Origin: Alicyclobacillus sp. ALC3
GTDB taxonomy: Bacteria; Bacillota; Bacilli; Alicyclobacillales; Alicyclobacillaceae
DNA: 64,000 nt
Direction: 5' to 3'
NCBI RefSeq assembly: GCF_028751195.1
Contig: NZ_CP066784.1
Coordinates: 1-64,000, forward strand
Numbering within the stretch: the first letter of the stretch is position 1; each line of letters starts with the position of its first letter. Shown one piece after another: positions 25,993-34,127 of this stretch. Both the position numbers and the translations under genes were made by a program. Under the pieces are notes generated by a model. It made no database searches. It was given only the letters and a program-made list of their open reading frames with translations, and was not told where the DNA came from.

Positions 25993-26042
25993 AAGTCCGT
26001 CTGTGAAGATTTTCGCAATTGGATTTGTTTGCGTTTTCTCTA

Positions 26043-26071
26043 TTGACAGCGCTTCCATTTCGGTATATCGT
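26043..26071 (+). promoter_or_regulatory. Likely promoter ahead of a short terminated leader
   Basis: TTGACA (26043-26048), 17 bases, TATCGT (26066-26071). Transcription from about 26078 would meet the terminator at 26125-26157 before reaching the XPB gene. Confidence 0.5.
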
Positions 26072-26124
26072 ATCACTCGAAGGGTGTTATGTTCTGATTT
26101 CTCTCCACTCCTAGCAAAGCCATT

Positions 26125-26157
26125 GGGGAATCCTGTGAAGGGTTCCTCCTTTTTTTG
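26125..26157 (+). terminator. Intrinsic terminator between tyrA and the XPB gene
   Basis: Nine-pair stem GGGGAATCC / GGGTTCCTC with loop TGTGAA, then seven Ts. It could end the tyrA transcript, but because a promoter lies between tyrA and it, it could also act as an attenuator or make an approximately 80-base RNA. Confidence 0.8.
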
Positions 26158-26291
26158 CCTTGGTCGCATCCTGACCACAGGTTCTCCGACTCTCGAAACT
26201 TCCCAGCGTAGTCGCTGATACAGGTATACATTTCCTTTCCAGCCCCCATACTAACTTGCAAAGAGCGATCGTGGTTGAGGGGGGTTACGCA

Positions 26292-27983
26292 GTGATCGCA
26301 CTCCTCTACGTCCAAGCCGACGGGGCCGTCCTCGTCGAGTCCCAACACCCTGCGTACGACGATGCTCGCCATACTCTGAGCTCCTTCGCAGACTTAACGC
26401 AACGCATCGACCCACTTCACGTCTATCGAATTCAGCCAGTGTCCCTCTGGCAGGCTGCAGCGCTCGGCTACAGCGCACGGGACATCCTCGGCTTTCTGCG
26501 CACCTACAGTGCACATCCCTTGCCATTCTCCCTACAACAACGAATTGTCGAGGAAACCGGGAAGTGGGGACAAACCGTTCTCCAGCGTGGAGCCAGGCAC
26601 CGCATGGTGCTTCGCGCAACACGGTCGATACTAGACAACTTGGCACTCGATCCCGAAATCAAGTCAGTAATGATTGACAGGACCAAGGACGCACTAGTCT
26701 TCTCTGACCGGCATCGCGCCTGGTTGAAGCGGGAGCTTGTGGCCCGTGGATTCCCTGTGCTCGACCGCGTCGGCTATCGGGACGCGCCTTCGATCACGTT
26801 TGAACTTCGGCAGGAAACTGTCCTGCGTCCTTACCAACAACAAGCGATCGAACAGTTTTTGACCCATACCTCCGATCAGAGCGGAGTCGTAGTGTTGCCG
26901 TGCGGTGCAGGCAAGACCATGGTGGCCATCGGCATTCTGGCGCGGCTCCAGATGTATGCCTTGGTTTTAACGCCTAGTCACGCTTCTGCAGAACAGTGGC
27001 GACGGGAAATCCTGAAGTGGACAAACCTGCCGGCCGCGGACGTGCGCATGTATGAACCGGACGCACCACCGGCGCCGGTCACAATCACGACATACCAACG
27101 GTTGACAACGCACAACCGAGCTGGTGAATTGCCACACCTCGCGGCACTCACAGCGTGTCCATGGGGCATTGTTGTGTATGACGAAGTCCACATGTTACCT
27201 GCGCCTCTATTCCGGCTGGCCGCTGACCTGCAAAGCGCACGTCGACTCGGACTGACGGCGACGTTGGTCAGAGAGGACGGCGCAGAAGGCGATGTGTTCA
27301 GTCTTATTGGTCCGAAATGCTTTGAGGTTCCTTGGCGTCAGCTTGAACACGCTGGGTACCTGGCCGCTGTTCGTTGCGTACAGGTCCAAGTTCCGCTCGA
27401 AGGGGACCAATGCACAGAGTACGCGGTGGCGTCGGCGCGAGACCAGCACAGATTGGCTGCAGTGAACCCAGTTAAGGAAGAAGTGGTGGAGCACCTCGTT
27501 CATCAACACGTGGGGGAAAGCACGCTCATCATAGGGCACTACCTTACTTCACTACAAAGCGTCGCAAAACGCTTGCAATGCCCGTTGGTTACTGGACAGA
27601 CACCACAGGAAGAGCGCTCTCGCGTATTTGAGTTGTTTCGCAGACGCGAGTTGCGGTGCGTGGCACTGTCGAGAGTGGCAAACCTCGCAATCGACCTTCC
27701 CTGTGCTAGTGTCGCGATCCAGATATCAGGCCTTTTTGGGTCACGTCAAGAAGAAGCACAACGCCTTGGACGCTTGCTTCGCCCTGAAAGCGAACAAGGC
27801 GTCTTTTACACGCTTGTCAGTTCCGGCACAGTTGAAGAACGAATGGCCACACGACGTCAGTTGTACCTCGTTGAGCAAGGCTACACGTACGAGCGAAAAG
27901 ATGCGGAGGAAGTCCTACTCCCTGCGCTGAAACCAGAAAGGATGGACTGCTGTGAAACTGTCGGAGTGCCTGAACACTGCTGA
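26292..27983 (+). CDS. XPB-type SF2 DNA helicase
   Basis: 563 aa from GTG 26292 (GAGGGGGG upstream; an earlier TTG lacks a site). Superfamily 2 helicase of the bacterial XPB/Rad25 group: Walker A PCGAGKT at about 203-209, DEVH box about 297-300, LTATLVREDG with the XPB-specific R-E-D element about 327-329, and the second RecA domain with LFGSRQEEAQRLGRLLRPE (motif VI). N-terminal 170 residues match the damage-recognition-like part. Role: probably DNA repair or transcription-coupled remodelling. Overlaps the next gene by 32 bases. Confidence 0.9.
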   Translation: MIALLYVQADGAVLVESQHPAYDDARHTLSSFADLTQRIDPLHVYRIQPVSLWQAAALGYSARDILGFLRTYSAHPLPFSLQQRIVEETGKWGQTVLQRGARHRMVLRATRSILDNLALDPEIKSVMIDRTKDALVFSDRHRAWLKRELVARGFPVLDRVGYRDAPSITFELRQETVLRPYQQQAIEQFLTHTSDQSGVVVLPCGAGKTMVAIGILARLQMYALVLTPSHASAEQWRREILKWTNLPAADVRMYEPDAPPAPVTITTYQRLTTHNRAGELPHLAALTACPWGIVVYDEVHMLPAPLFRLAADLQSARRLGLTATLVREDGAEGDVFSLIGPKCFEVPWRQLEHAGYLAAVRCVQVQVPLEGDQCTEYAVASARDQHRLAAVNPVKEEVVEHLVHQHVGESTLIIGHYLTSLQSVAKRLQCPLVTGQTPQEERSRVFELFRRRELRCVALSRVANLAIDLPCASVAIQISGLFGSRQEEAQRLGRLLRPESEQGVFYTLVSSGTVEERMATRRQLYLVEQGYTYERKDAEEVLLPALKPERMDCCETVGVPEHC

Positions 27984-29346
27984 CATCTTAACTCTGCGGA
28001 GAATTGCCGAAGGATATGGGTTCACGTGTTCCAAGCATTCGAAACTGGCGCTCATTCAGGAAATCTTGTTCTCATTCCGCAACCGCGCCTTTCTCGACGA
28101 GTACTTGCCACAGTGGCGCAACGAACGAGAGCAGTTAATGCTGCGCCTGTGCCTGGACAACCGGACCTTGTTCTCGCTTGATGACCTAAACGCTGCCTGT
28201 CATGCGGTAGGGAGCCCGGAAGGAACGGTTGACATTGCGGTCGGTCAGGGTTGGCTGTACCCAACGACCCGCTACGCTGGCAGGTTGATGTACTGTATTC
28301 CCGACGAACTCCACCAGGCATTGCAGGAGACAATCATTGACGAGTTTTCCACTCACCTGCAGCACAGTGACGATGGTCCTCTCACATATCGAGAAGAAGG
28401 CAATGCCCTCGCTCGCGACCTCGATGTCTTTCTGGAGTACGTAGCACACCACAGTGTCCGCTTGACCCAGGATGGCAGTCTGTATAAGCGCAACCTCCAG
28501 CAGGTGCTGGAGTTGCTGGAAATTCCAGAAGAGCCGTTGCGGGGCGGCTGGAGGTTTGGTTACGGCCGACGTTTTCACGACTATCCAGACCGGCTTGCCC
28601 TACTGTACGATTATGCTTATCAACAGCACTACATTGAAGAACTTCCGGAGGGAGTTCTTCAGATGAGTGACAGTGCCGAGCAGTGGCAGGGGCAGGGTAT
28701 GCTCGAACGGCATCGGTCTTTGGTGCGTTTCTATCTATCCACCTATCGACGTCCGATTCCACGACTGCCTCAAATCGTCCAGTTGATCGCGAAGGTCGGA
28801 CGCAAGTGGATTCATGCCGAATCGATGCACACTGCCCTGTCGAACCTCGTCAACGAGTACTACTACGACAGCGCCGAACAAGTTTGGCAAGTGCGCATTC
28901 TGAAGATGTTGGTACACTTGGGTGTAATTCGCATGGGAACAGATGAATCTGCGCGCGAATGGTTTCAAATCACAAAACTTGGTCAACAATTGCTAACACC
29001 GGAAGCCATTCCGGCTGTAGAGGACGACGAAGTTGAACGCAGTCGAGTCCTGGTCGTACAGCCCAACTTCGAAATCGTCGCCACGGCTGACCAACCACTT
29101 GTGACGGCTGAGCTCGCCGTGTTCACGGAGTTGCGCCAGTCGGGCGCCATTCGCCTGTATCGTATCACGGAGGACAGAGTGCAACAGGGGCTTGCTGCAG
29201 GAAGGTCGGTGATGAACTGGCTGGAGTTCCTACAAAACCATTCGCAAACACCGATTCCAGGAAACGTGGAAAGAACCTTGGCAGAATGGGAGCGTCAGTT
29301 CCTCTCCGAACAGCCAAGTCGGGTTGACGCTCCCGAAATCGGGTAG
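27952..29346 (+). CDS. Helicase-associated protein (Helicase_C_3 type), XPB partner
   Basis: 464 aa. GTG start inside the end of the XPB gene, so translation is coupled. The N-terminal part looks like winged helices (TADILTLRRIAEGYGF; QLMLRLCLDNRTLFSLDDL). Roughly residues 360-450 (RVLVVQPNFEIVA ... GAIRLYRITEDRVQQGLAAG ... LEFLQNHSQTPIPGNVERTL) match the Helicase_C_3 pattern. In mycobacteria such a gene (Rv0862c) also sits beside XPB (Rv0861c). Probably a DNA-binding or regulatory subunit of the helicase. Confidence 0.75.
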   Translation: MKLSECLNTADILTLRRIAEGYGFTCSKHSKLALIQEILFSFRNRAFLDEYLPQWRNEREQLMLRLCLDNRTLFSLDDLNAACHAVGSPEGTVDIAVGQGWLYPTTRYAGRLMYCIPDELHQALQETIIDEFSTHLQHSDDGPLTYREEGNALARDLDVFLEYVAHHSVRLTQDGSLYKRNLQQVLELLEIPEEPLRGGWRFGYGRRFHDYPDRLALLYDYAYQQHYIEELPEGVLQMSDSAEQWQGQGMLERHRSLVRFYLSTYRRPIPRLPQIVQLIAKVGRKWIHAESMHTALSNLVNEYYYDSAEQVWQVRILKMLVHLGVIRMGTDESAREWFQITKLGQQLLTPEAIPAVEDDEVERSRVLVVQPNFEIVATADQPLVTAELAVFTELRQSGAIRLYRITEDRVQQGLAAGRSVMNWLEFLQNHSQTPIPGNVERTLAEWERQFLSEQPSRVDAPEIG

Positions 29347-29542
29347 TAAAAAGTTAAAAAAACGGGCCGCCCGGAGTTACAGTCGGCAGGAAAATTCAAC
29401 TTGGCTCACGAATAGAATAAACAAAGAATTCTTATTATTGGTGTCAAACATCCTTCAGACACCAAGAGACAAGAGGCTGCAGTGCGAGACATAAACTTTC
29501 GTTAGACAGCCCAAAGTCCAACCGAGTAGGGGGGAGACAGCC

Positions 29543-30118
29543 GTGGGCAGCACAGTGACAGTAGCCGAGAAGAAGCACTTTCTGCGCTGGTTTTTGGCCA
29601 ACTATCAGCTCCAGAGCCGCGAAGCCGAGATGTTGATTCGGTACATGATGACCCGTGAGAATGTGTTGCGCAGAGTCCACTTTGTTGAGAACTTTCGACA
29701 ACTGTCACGCGTCATTGTCGTCTCCACTAGTTGTGTGAGCGTTGCACCGTTTCGGTACTACCGACGGAACAAACCGGTTTCTACGGACGTCGAGCAGGCG
29801 TTTTTGGACCTATACCAGCACCCGGATGAAGAGGTATACGTAGGGCTGTTTTTCAAGGACAGAGCGAACTGCAACCCATATGCGTCGGTCATTGAGGAAC
29901 TCGGGTCGAGTGAACTTGAACCAGCGATGAAGGAGATGGTCGCCCTGCAAGCAGATTGGATCATCGAACAGTCCCTTCGCACCTATCAGAGATTGAAGTT
30001 GATGGAGTTGGTCAACGCCGCCCTCGACGCTGGTGACCGAGAAGCATTTTATCACGCAAGTCGCCAACTCATAGAGTTTGATGAAGTCGCAGAATCGCCA
30101 GTCAGCACAGCCAGTTAA
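29543..30118 (+). CDS. ypiB: YpiB-family protein (UPF0302, with IDEAL-type C-terminus)
   Basis: 191 aa, GTG start after AGGGGGGAGA. Conserved UPF0302 core (EKKHFLRWFLANYQLQSREAEMLIRYMM; FRYYRRNKPVSTDVEQAFLDLY) followed by a short IDEAL-like helix-pair at the end (AALDAGDREAFYHASRQLIEFDE). Molecular role unknown. Its place just before a YpiF-like gene reproduces Bacillus order. A strong terminator follows at once. Confidence 0.88.
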   Translation: MGSTVTVAEKKHFLRWFLANYQLQSREAEMLIRYMMTRENVLRRVHFVENFRQLSRVIVVSTSCVSVAPFRYYRRNKPVSTDVEQAFLDLYQHPDEEVYVGLFFKDRANCNPYASVIEELGSSELEPAMKEMVALQADWIIEQSLRTYQRLKLMELVNAALDAGDREAFYHASRQLIEFDEVAESPVSTAS

Positions 30119-30136
30119 TTGAACAGGACCGCGAGA

Positions 30137-30170
30137 AGCCGCAGTCGAGACGGACTGCGGCTTTTTCTTT
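30137..30170 (+). terminator. Intrinsic terminator after ypiB
   Basis: Perfect 10-bp stem AGCCGCAGTC / GACTGCGGCT (30137-30146 and 30153-30162) followed by TTTTCTTT. Confidence 0.9.
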
Positions 30171-30257
30171 GTTGTGTTCGTTTGGCGCAGATGTCACAAA
30201 CTATTGCTGATGTGATACCGTGAACATGTACCAGACAGACAAAGGGGGTCAGCTTGC

Positions 30258-30866
30258 ATGCGTTATTCCCACCTCACACCACGCCAGTTCCGCGCTGTAT
30301 CAAAGTATGTGGACACCGTGTACGTCACAACGTATTCAACCCATTCCCTTGACGCAGCCATCCCACAAGCTTGTGCACAGTGGATTGCCGAAGACATCAC
30401 TGAACAGGTTGAACAACGGTTCTCCGGCCGAGTTGCGTCCGTTGAGGCTGGTGCAATTCTGGAAGCATCCGAATTTTCGCCAACCCTTCTAGCGCGTTTC
30501 GAAGACCGGTTCGATTTTCCCGTACACGGCGGGGTACTGTTAAGCGACCGCATGTTCCGCTCTGAACGCCTTGAAATGGTGTCCGACTACAAGACGCCTT
30601 GGGTGGTTCTGGACTGGTGGCAGTGGTTACACAGCCGCGTCGACGAGACGCGTCTAGCTGACGCTTGGATGTTCTTGGCGCACGCGCACCACACCTATCC
30701 GGGCTCTCGTGAACACCGGTCGCTCGGGTTGGAGCAACACGTGGCCACCGAAATGACGCGTCAAGGACAGACGCTGCTGCAACGCCTGGTGGATTGGAAC
30801 GACACCGAAATTCACACTCTGTGGAACAGCTTAACCCACGACTTCTCGCCCAATTCAGCTGGTTAA
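30258..30866 (+). CDS. YpiF-like protein (DUF2487-type)
   Basis: 202 aa, ATG after AAAGGGGGTCAGC. The N-terminus (LTPRQFRAVSKYVDTVYV) resembles the KEYVDT start of YpiF/DUF2487, and the position after ypiB agrees; the C-terminal part (histidine-rich AHAHHTYPGSREHRSLGLEQ) is longer than in Bacillus YpiF. Function unknown. I rely on synteny as much as on sequence. The following gene is convergent, 33 bases away. Confidence 0.6.
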   Translation: MRYSHLTPRQFRAVSKYVDTVYVTTYSTHSLDAAIPQACAQWIAEDITEQVEQRFSGRVASVEAGAILEASEFSPTLLARFEDRFDFPVHGGVLLSDRMFRSERLEMVSDYKTPWVVLDWWQWLHSRVDETRLADAWMFLAHAHHTYPGSREHRSLGLEQHVATEMTRQGQTLLQRLVDWNDTEIHTLWNSLTHDFSPNSAG

Positions 30867-30899
30867 CCCGCGGTCCCGACAATCCGCAACGTGTCCACT

Positions 30900-31766
30900 T
30901 TACGACCGACTTGCACGTGCAGGTGGCTCGGGGGGGGAGTCGAATGTAAATCCTTCTCCAAGCACCTCATGTACGTTGTTGATCACGACAAACGCATACG
31001 GGTCTGTATCAGCCACGATTCGCTCCAAGCGTATAACTTCCTCCCTTGGCACCACGCAGTACACAACTTGCCTTGTTGTCCCCGTGTACCCGCCTTTGGC
31101 TTCGAGTAGTGTTGTGCCCCGTTCGAGGTGGGTGTGAATGGCGTCTGCAATCGTGGCTGAATGGTCCGAGATAATGGTCACCGCTCGGCCGGAGCGCACG
31201 CCTTCAATCACAAAGTCAATGACCCGACTGGAGACAAACAGTGCAACCAGCGAGACCATCGCAGTCTGATGCCCGACCACAACCGCAACTAGTCCTAATA
31301 CGACAACGTCAATCGCGAACAAGGTCTTGCCCATGTCGATCCCTCGATAGTGCCGAATCAAACGCGCGACGATATCGACCCCGCCGGTCGTTGCCCCGGT
31401 GCGAAAAATGACGCCTAAACCAATCCCCGTCACTACGCCCGCATACAGCGCTGCGAGCAGAGGGTCATTAGTGGGAACTTGAAAGTGTGAAGTGACTCCT
31501 GTAAAAAGCGATACAGCGCCTACACCGACCGCCGTTTTAATAATGAACTCGTGCCCGAATACCCGCCATCCTGGAATGAGCAAGGGCAGGTTGAGGAGAA
31601 GAAAGGTCAGCCACAGCGGCCAGCCAAACTTGTACAAAAGCACTACAGAGACGCCGACAAGGCCACCTTCAGCGAGATGGTTGGCGACGAGGAACGCATT
31701 TAGCCCAATTGAGTAAATCAACGCTCCTGCTAAAATTGAGCCCCATTGTACGACTGACTTCCACAT
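30900..31766 (-). CDS. YitT-family membrane protein with DUF2179 domain
   Basis: 288 aa from ATG 31766, which follows AGAGGTGGAG; an ATG nine codons earlier lacks a site. Five or six transmembrane helices in the first 190 residues (WGSILAGALIYSIGLNAFLVANHLAEGG; GATTGGVDIVARLI), then the cytoplasmic DUF2179 domain (GRAVTIISDHSATIADAIHTHLERGTTLLEAKGGYTG). Bacillus YpjC, of the same family, also lies in this neighbourhood. Transport substrate unknown. Confidence 0.88.
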   Translation of the reverse strand: MWKSVVQWGSILAGALIYSIGLNAFLVANHLAEGGLVGVSVVLLYKFGWPLWLTFLLLNLPLLIPGWRVFGHEFIIKTAVGVGAVSLFTGVTSHFQVPTNDPLLAALYAGVVTGIGLGVIFRTGATTGGVDIVARLIRHYRGIDMGKTLFAIDVVVLGLVAVVVGHQTAMVSLVALFVSSRVIDFVIEGVRSGRAVTIISDHSATIADAIHTHLERGTTLLEAKGGYTGTTRQVVYCVVPREEVIRLERIVADTDPYAFVVINNVHEVLGEGFTFDSPPEPPARASRS

Positions 31767-31833
31767 CCGCACGCTCCACCTCTGCGACATCATTGTGCCT
31801 TATTATCGCATGAAGCCGGGACTGGAAACCACT

Positions 31834-32892
31834 TCAGGCGTCCGGAAGCGCGGCTCGAGGCCAGAGAAGGGCGGCGAGCATGGTCAAACTGGCCCAACCG
31901 AAGACGGTGTAACCATAGTGGACGATGTTCGCGAACCCAATTTGACTGACAGCGAGCGCAACGAGTAGAATGACCGCCGTGACTGTCGGCATCTTTTTTG
32001 GCGACCCACCCGCAAATTGCGCGCCAACTGCATAGACGTTCCCCACTAGTGTCGAGAATATTTCACCCCATAAAACAAACACAAACATCCACTGCCAGAG
32101 CGTCCCGAGCCGGCTTGCGATATACCCCATCGGTACTTGATACGCAAGCGCCTGAGGATAATGAGCGAACAGTGTAATCGTCACCGCGAGCAACATCGCA
32201 CCCAGCCCAACCGCGCCGCCGAGGGCACCTAACCGCAAAGCCCGCGAGTCTGAGATATCCGCACCAAGCGGGATCAGAACACCAGCGGCCAGACTCACGT
32301 TCAGGGCGGAGTAAATGAGCGCCGAAATACCCGCCAAGACCGGGTGGCCGTGGTTCAAGAAGCGGCTGGCAGCAAACGGAGCATGGGTACCCTGCAGGGC
32401 AAGTGAACGAATGAACGCAAACATGACGAATGAGACCATAATTGGCACGATCACGGAGTTTGCACGCAGTACGCCGTTCATACCTCGAAACAGCGTCATG
32501 TAGGTCACGACAAGTGTTAGCCCAGCGCCCAACCAGAACGATACGCCGAGGCGTTCCCGAAACAACTCACCCGCCCCTGCAATCATCGCAACCGTGACAC
32601 CCAGCAACATGAGCATCAGCACAAGGTCCATCACCCTGCCTACCGCGGGCCCGAACAAGTATGAATTGACTTCGTGGTAGGAACGTGCGTTCAGACTGCG
32701 ACCAAGGCGCATGATGCGGTAGCCAATCCAACTAAAGATCAGGATTGCGATTGGGATCCCAACATATCCCCAGTCGCCAAACCGTCCAAAAAATTGATAC
32801 ACTTCCTGGCCCGAGGCGAATCCGGCGCCAACAACGGTGCCGATGTATGTGCACCCGACCTGGAACGCAGTCCAAGCAGTTCGTCTCGTCAC
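31834..32892 (-). CDS. YkvI-like membrane transporter (APC fold)
   Basis: 352 aa from GTG 32892, with GGAGGG eight bases upstream; the longer frame to 32943 has no site and overlaps the divergent uppP control region. Ten or so transmembrane helices; the first (TYIGTVVGAGFASGQEVYQFF) has the unwound G-x-G-x-A-S-G segment that binds substrate and sodium in APC/LeuT-fold carriers. Probably amino acid uptake or export. Divergent from uppP. Confidence 0.8.
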   Translation of the reverse strand: MTRRTAWTAFQVGCTYIGTVVGAGFASGQEVYQFFGRFGDWGYVGIPIAILIFSWIGYRIMRLGRSLNARSYHEVNSYLFGPAVGRVMDLVLMLMLLGVTVAMIAGAGELFRERLGVSFWLGAGLTLVVTYMTLFRGMNGVLRANSVIVPIMVSFVMFAFIRSLALQGTHAPFAASRFLNHGHPVLAGISALIYSALNVSLAAGVLIPLGADISDSRALRLGALGGAVGLGAMLLAVTITLFAHYPQALAYQVPMGYIASRLGTLWQWMFVFVLWGEIFSTLVGNVYAVGAQFAGGSPKKMPTVTAVILLVALAVSQIGFANIVHYGYTVFGWASLTMLAALLWPRAALPDA

Positions 32893-32997
32893 GTCACATC
32901 CCTCCACTTCAGCATATGGTCTTGTCCGCATAATCATGATCAATTGGACATGTCATGTGAACCTGTCCATATACATGAGGGGGAAGGGGGGAGAGGT

Positions 32998-33804
32998 ATG
33001 AGTTGGTTGCAAGCGGTCGTGTTTGGCGCCGTTCAAGGAATCACGGAGTTCTTGCCGATCAGCAGTTCCGGACACCTGGTTCTGCTGCAAAAACTCTGGC
33101 ACCTGCAAGGCGATAACTTGCTGTTTTTCACACTCTTGCACATCGGGACATTGATTGCTGTGGTTTGGGCTTTCTCCGCAGAAGTGAAGTGGCTGTTGCG
33201 ACACCCGTTTTCGTGGCCTGCGCGAATGATCTTTCTAGCGTGTATACCGACTGCGTTCGTCGGTGGACTGTTTGAAGATTTGTTTGAACACTTGTTCCAG
33301 AGCGGGGTAACCATCGGCTTTGAATTCATCTTAACTGGGGTCATCTTGTGGTGGATGGACAGTGCGCCAGACGGGGGTCTGAGCACCATGGATGACATTA
33401 GAGCCACCGACGCGTTGTGGATTGGCGTGTTTCAAGGTGCCGCGATTCTTCCTGCACTGTCGCGGTCTGGACTGACCATCGCAGGAGGGCTTTGGCGCGG
33501 ACTGAGCAGAGATACGGCTGCGAGATTCTCCTTTTTGTTGTCGATCCCGGCGATCTTAGGTGCGACAGTCGTCGAGTTCGACGACGCGATAGAGTCACCG
33601 GCACACTTTGCCTTGCCGTGGTCCACGATGCTGCTCGGCACGGCTGCCGCAGTCGTCGCTGGGTACGTTTCCGTCCGAGCTACGCTGTGGCTCGTCCGGC
33701 GGGCAAAGATGCGGGTCTTCGCTGTCTACGTCTGGGTCATCGCGGCATTCATCCTGGCTGACCAGGTCTGGTTTCACCACTGGTTCCCATCGCTGCTTGG
33801 TTAA
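32998..33804 (+). CDS. uppP: Undecaprenyl-diphosphate phosphatase (UppP/BacA)
   Basis: 268 aa; ATG 32998 with GGGGGGAGAGG upstream; the longer frame upstream is a shadow of the divergent gene. Recycles undecaprenyl pyrophosphate for peptidoglycan synthesis and gives bacitracin tolerance. Both active-site motifs are intact: ITEFLPISSSGH (15-26) and ALSRSGLTIAGG (about 153-164). Eight or so transmembrane helices. Confidence 0.95.
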   Translation: MSWLQAVVFGAVQGITEFLPISSSGHLVLLQKLWHLQGDNLLFFTLLHIGTLIAVVWAFSAEVKWLLRHPFSWPARMIFLACIPTAFVGGLFEDLFEHLFQSGVTIGFEFILTGVILWWMDSAPDGGLSTMDDIRATDALWIGVFQGAAILPALSRSGLTIAGGLWRGLSRDTAARFSFLLSIPAILGATVVEFDDAIESPAHFALPWSTMLLGTAAAVVAGYVSVRATLWLVRRAKMRVFAVYVWVIAAFILADQVWFHHWFPSLLG

Positions 33805-33822
33805 ATGCCGGTACCACTACAA

Positions 33823-33854
33823 AGCCGCCCCCGTACCTAGGAGGCGGCGTTTGT
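33823..33854 (+). terminator. Probable terminator after uppP
   Basis: GCCGCC ... GGCGGC stem (33824-33829 and 33843-33848), then GTTTGT. The T-run is weak, so efficiency is uncertain. Confidence 0.45.
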
Positions 33855-34060
33855 CATTGCTGGGGTTTCGTTGGTCTGTGTCCGTCACTTCAATCTGCGC
33901 GACGTTGAGTCACTCCATCCGATGTATCGAATCTACTTCCCCACGCATCCACGCCAACTCTGCGACTTGTTCTGCAAGCGGCACCTTCGGATCAGCGTTA
34001 ATGCAATTGCAACAGGTCGACCCGCTCCACGCCAAGGCGGCGCAGACTCAGTTCAACCTG
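33855..34060 (-). pseudogene. Aldo/keto reductase remnant
   Basis: Read on the minus strand from 34060: QVELSLRRLGVERVDLLQLH, then after a one-base shift NADPKVPLAEQVAELAWMRG, then in a shifted frame GK-stop-IRYIGWSDST. Together these match the middle of aldo/keto reductases (RLGvDriDLxQLH ... DPKVPLEEQV ... EGKIRyIGxS). There is no start, catalytic Tyr region or C-terminus: a frameshifted internal fragment of about 65 codons between uppP and ylbJ. Confidence 0.7.
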
Positions 34061-34127
34061 TTGCCGGGAAGTAGTGGGAGTGGGGCGGTGGTGGGGGCCA
34101 TCCCATCTGACAAACGCGGGCTTGACT

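Noticed and set aside
29350..29385. Terminator between the Helicase_C_3 gene and ypiB
   Set aside because: CGGGC/GCCCG would need a one-base loop and the A-run lies on the wrong side for the plus strand; no convergent minus-strand gene would use it.
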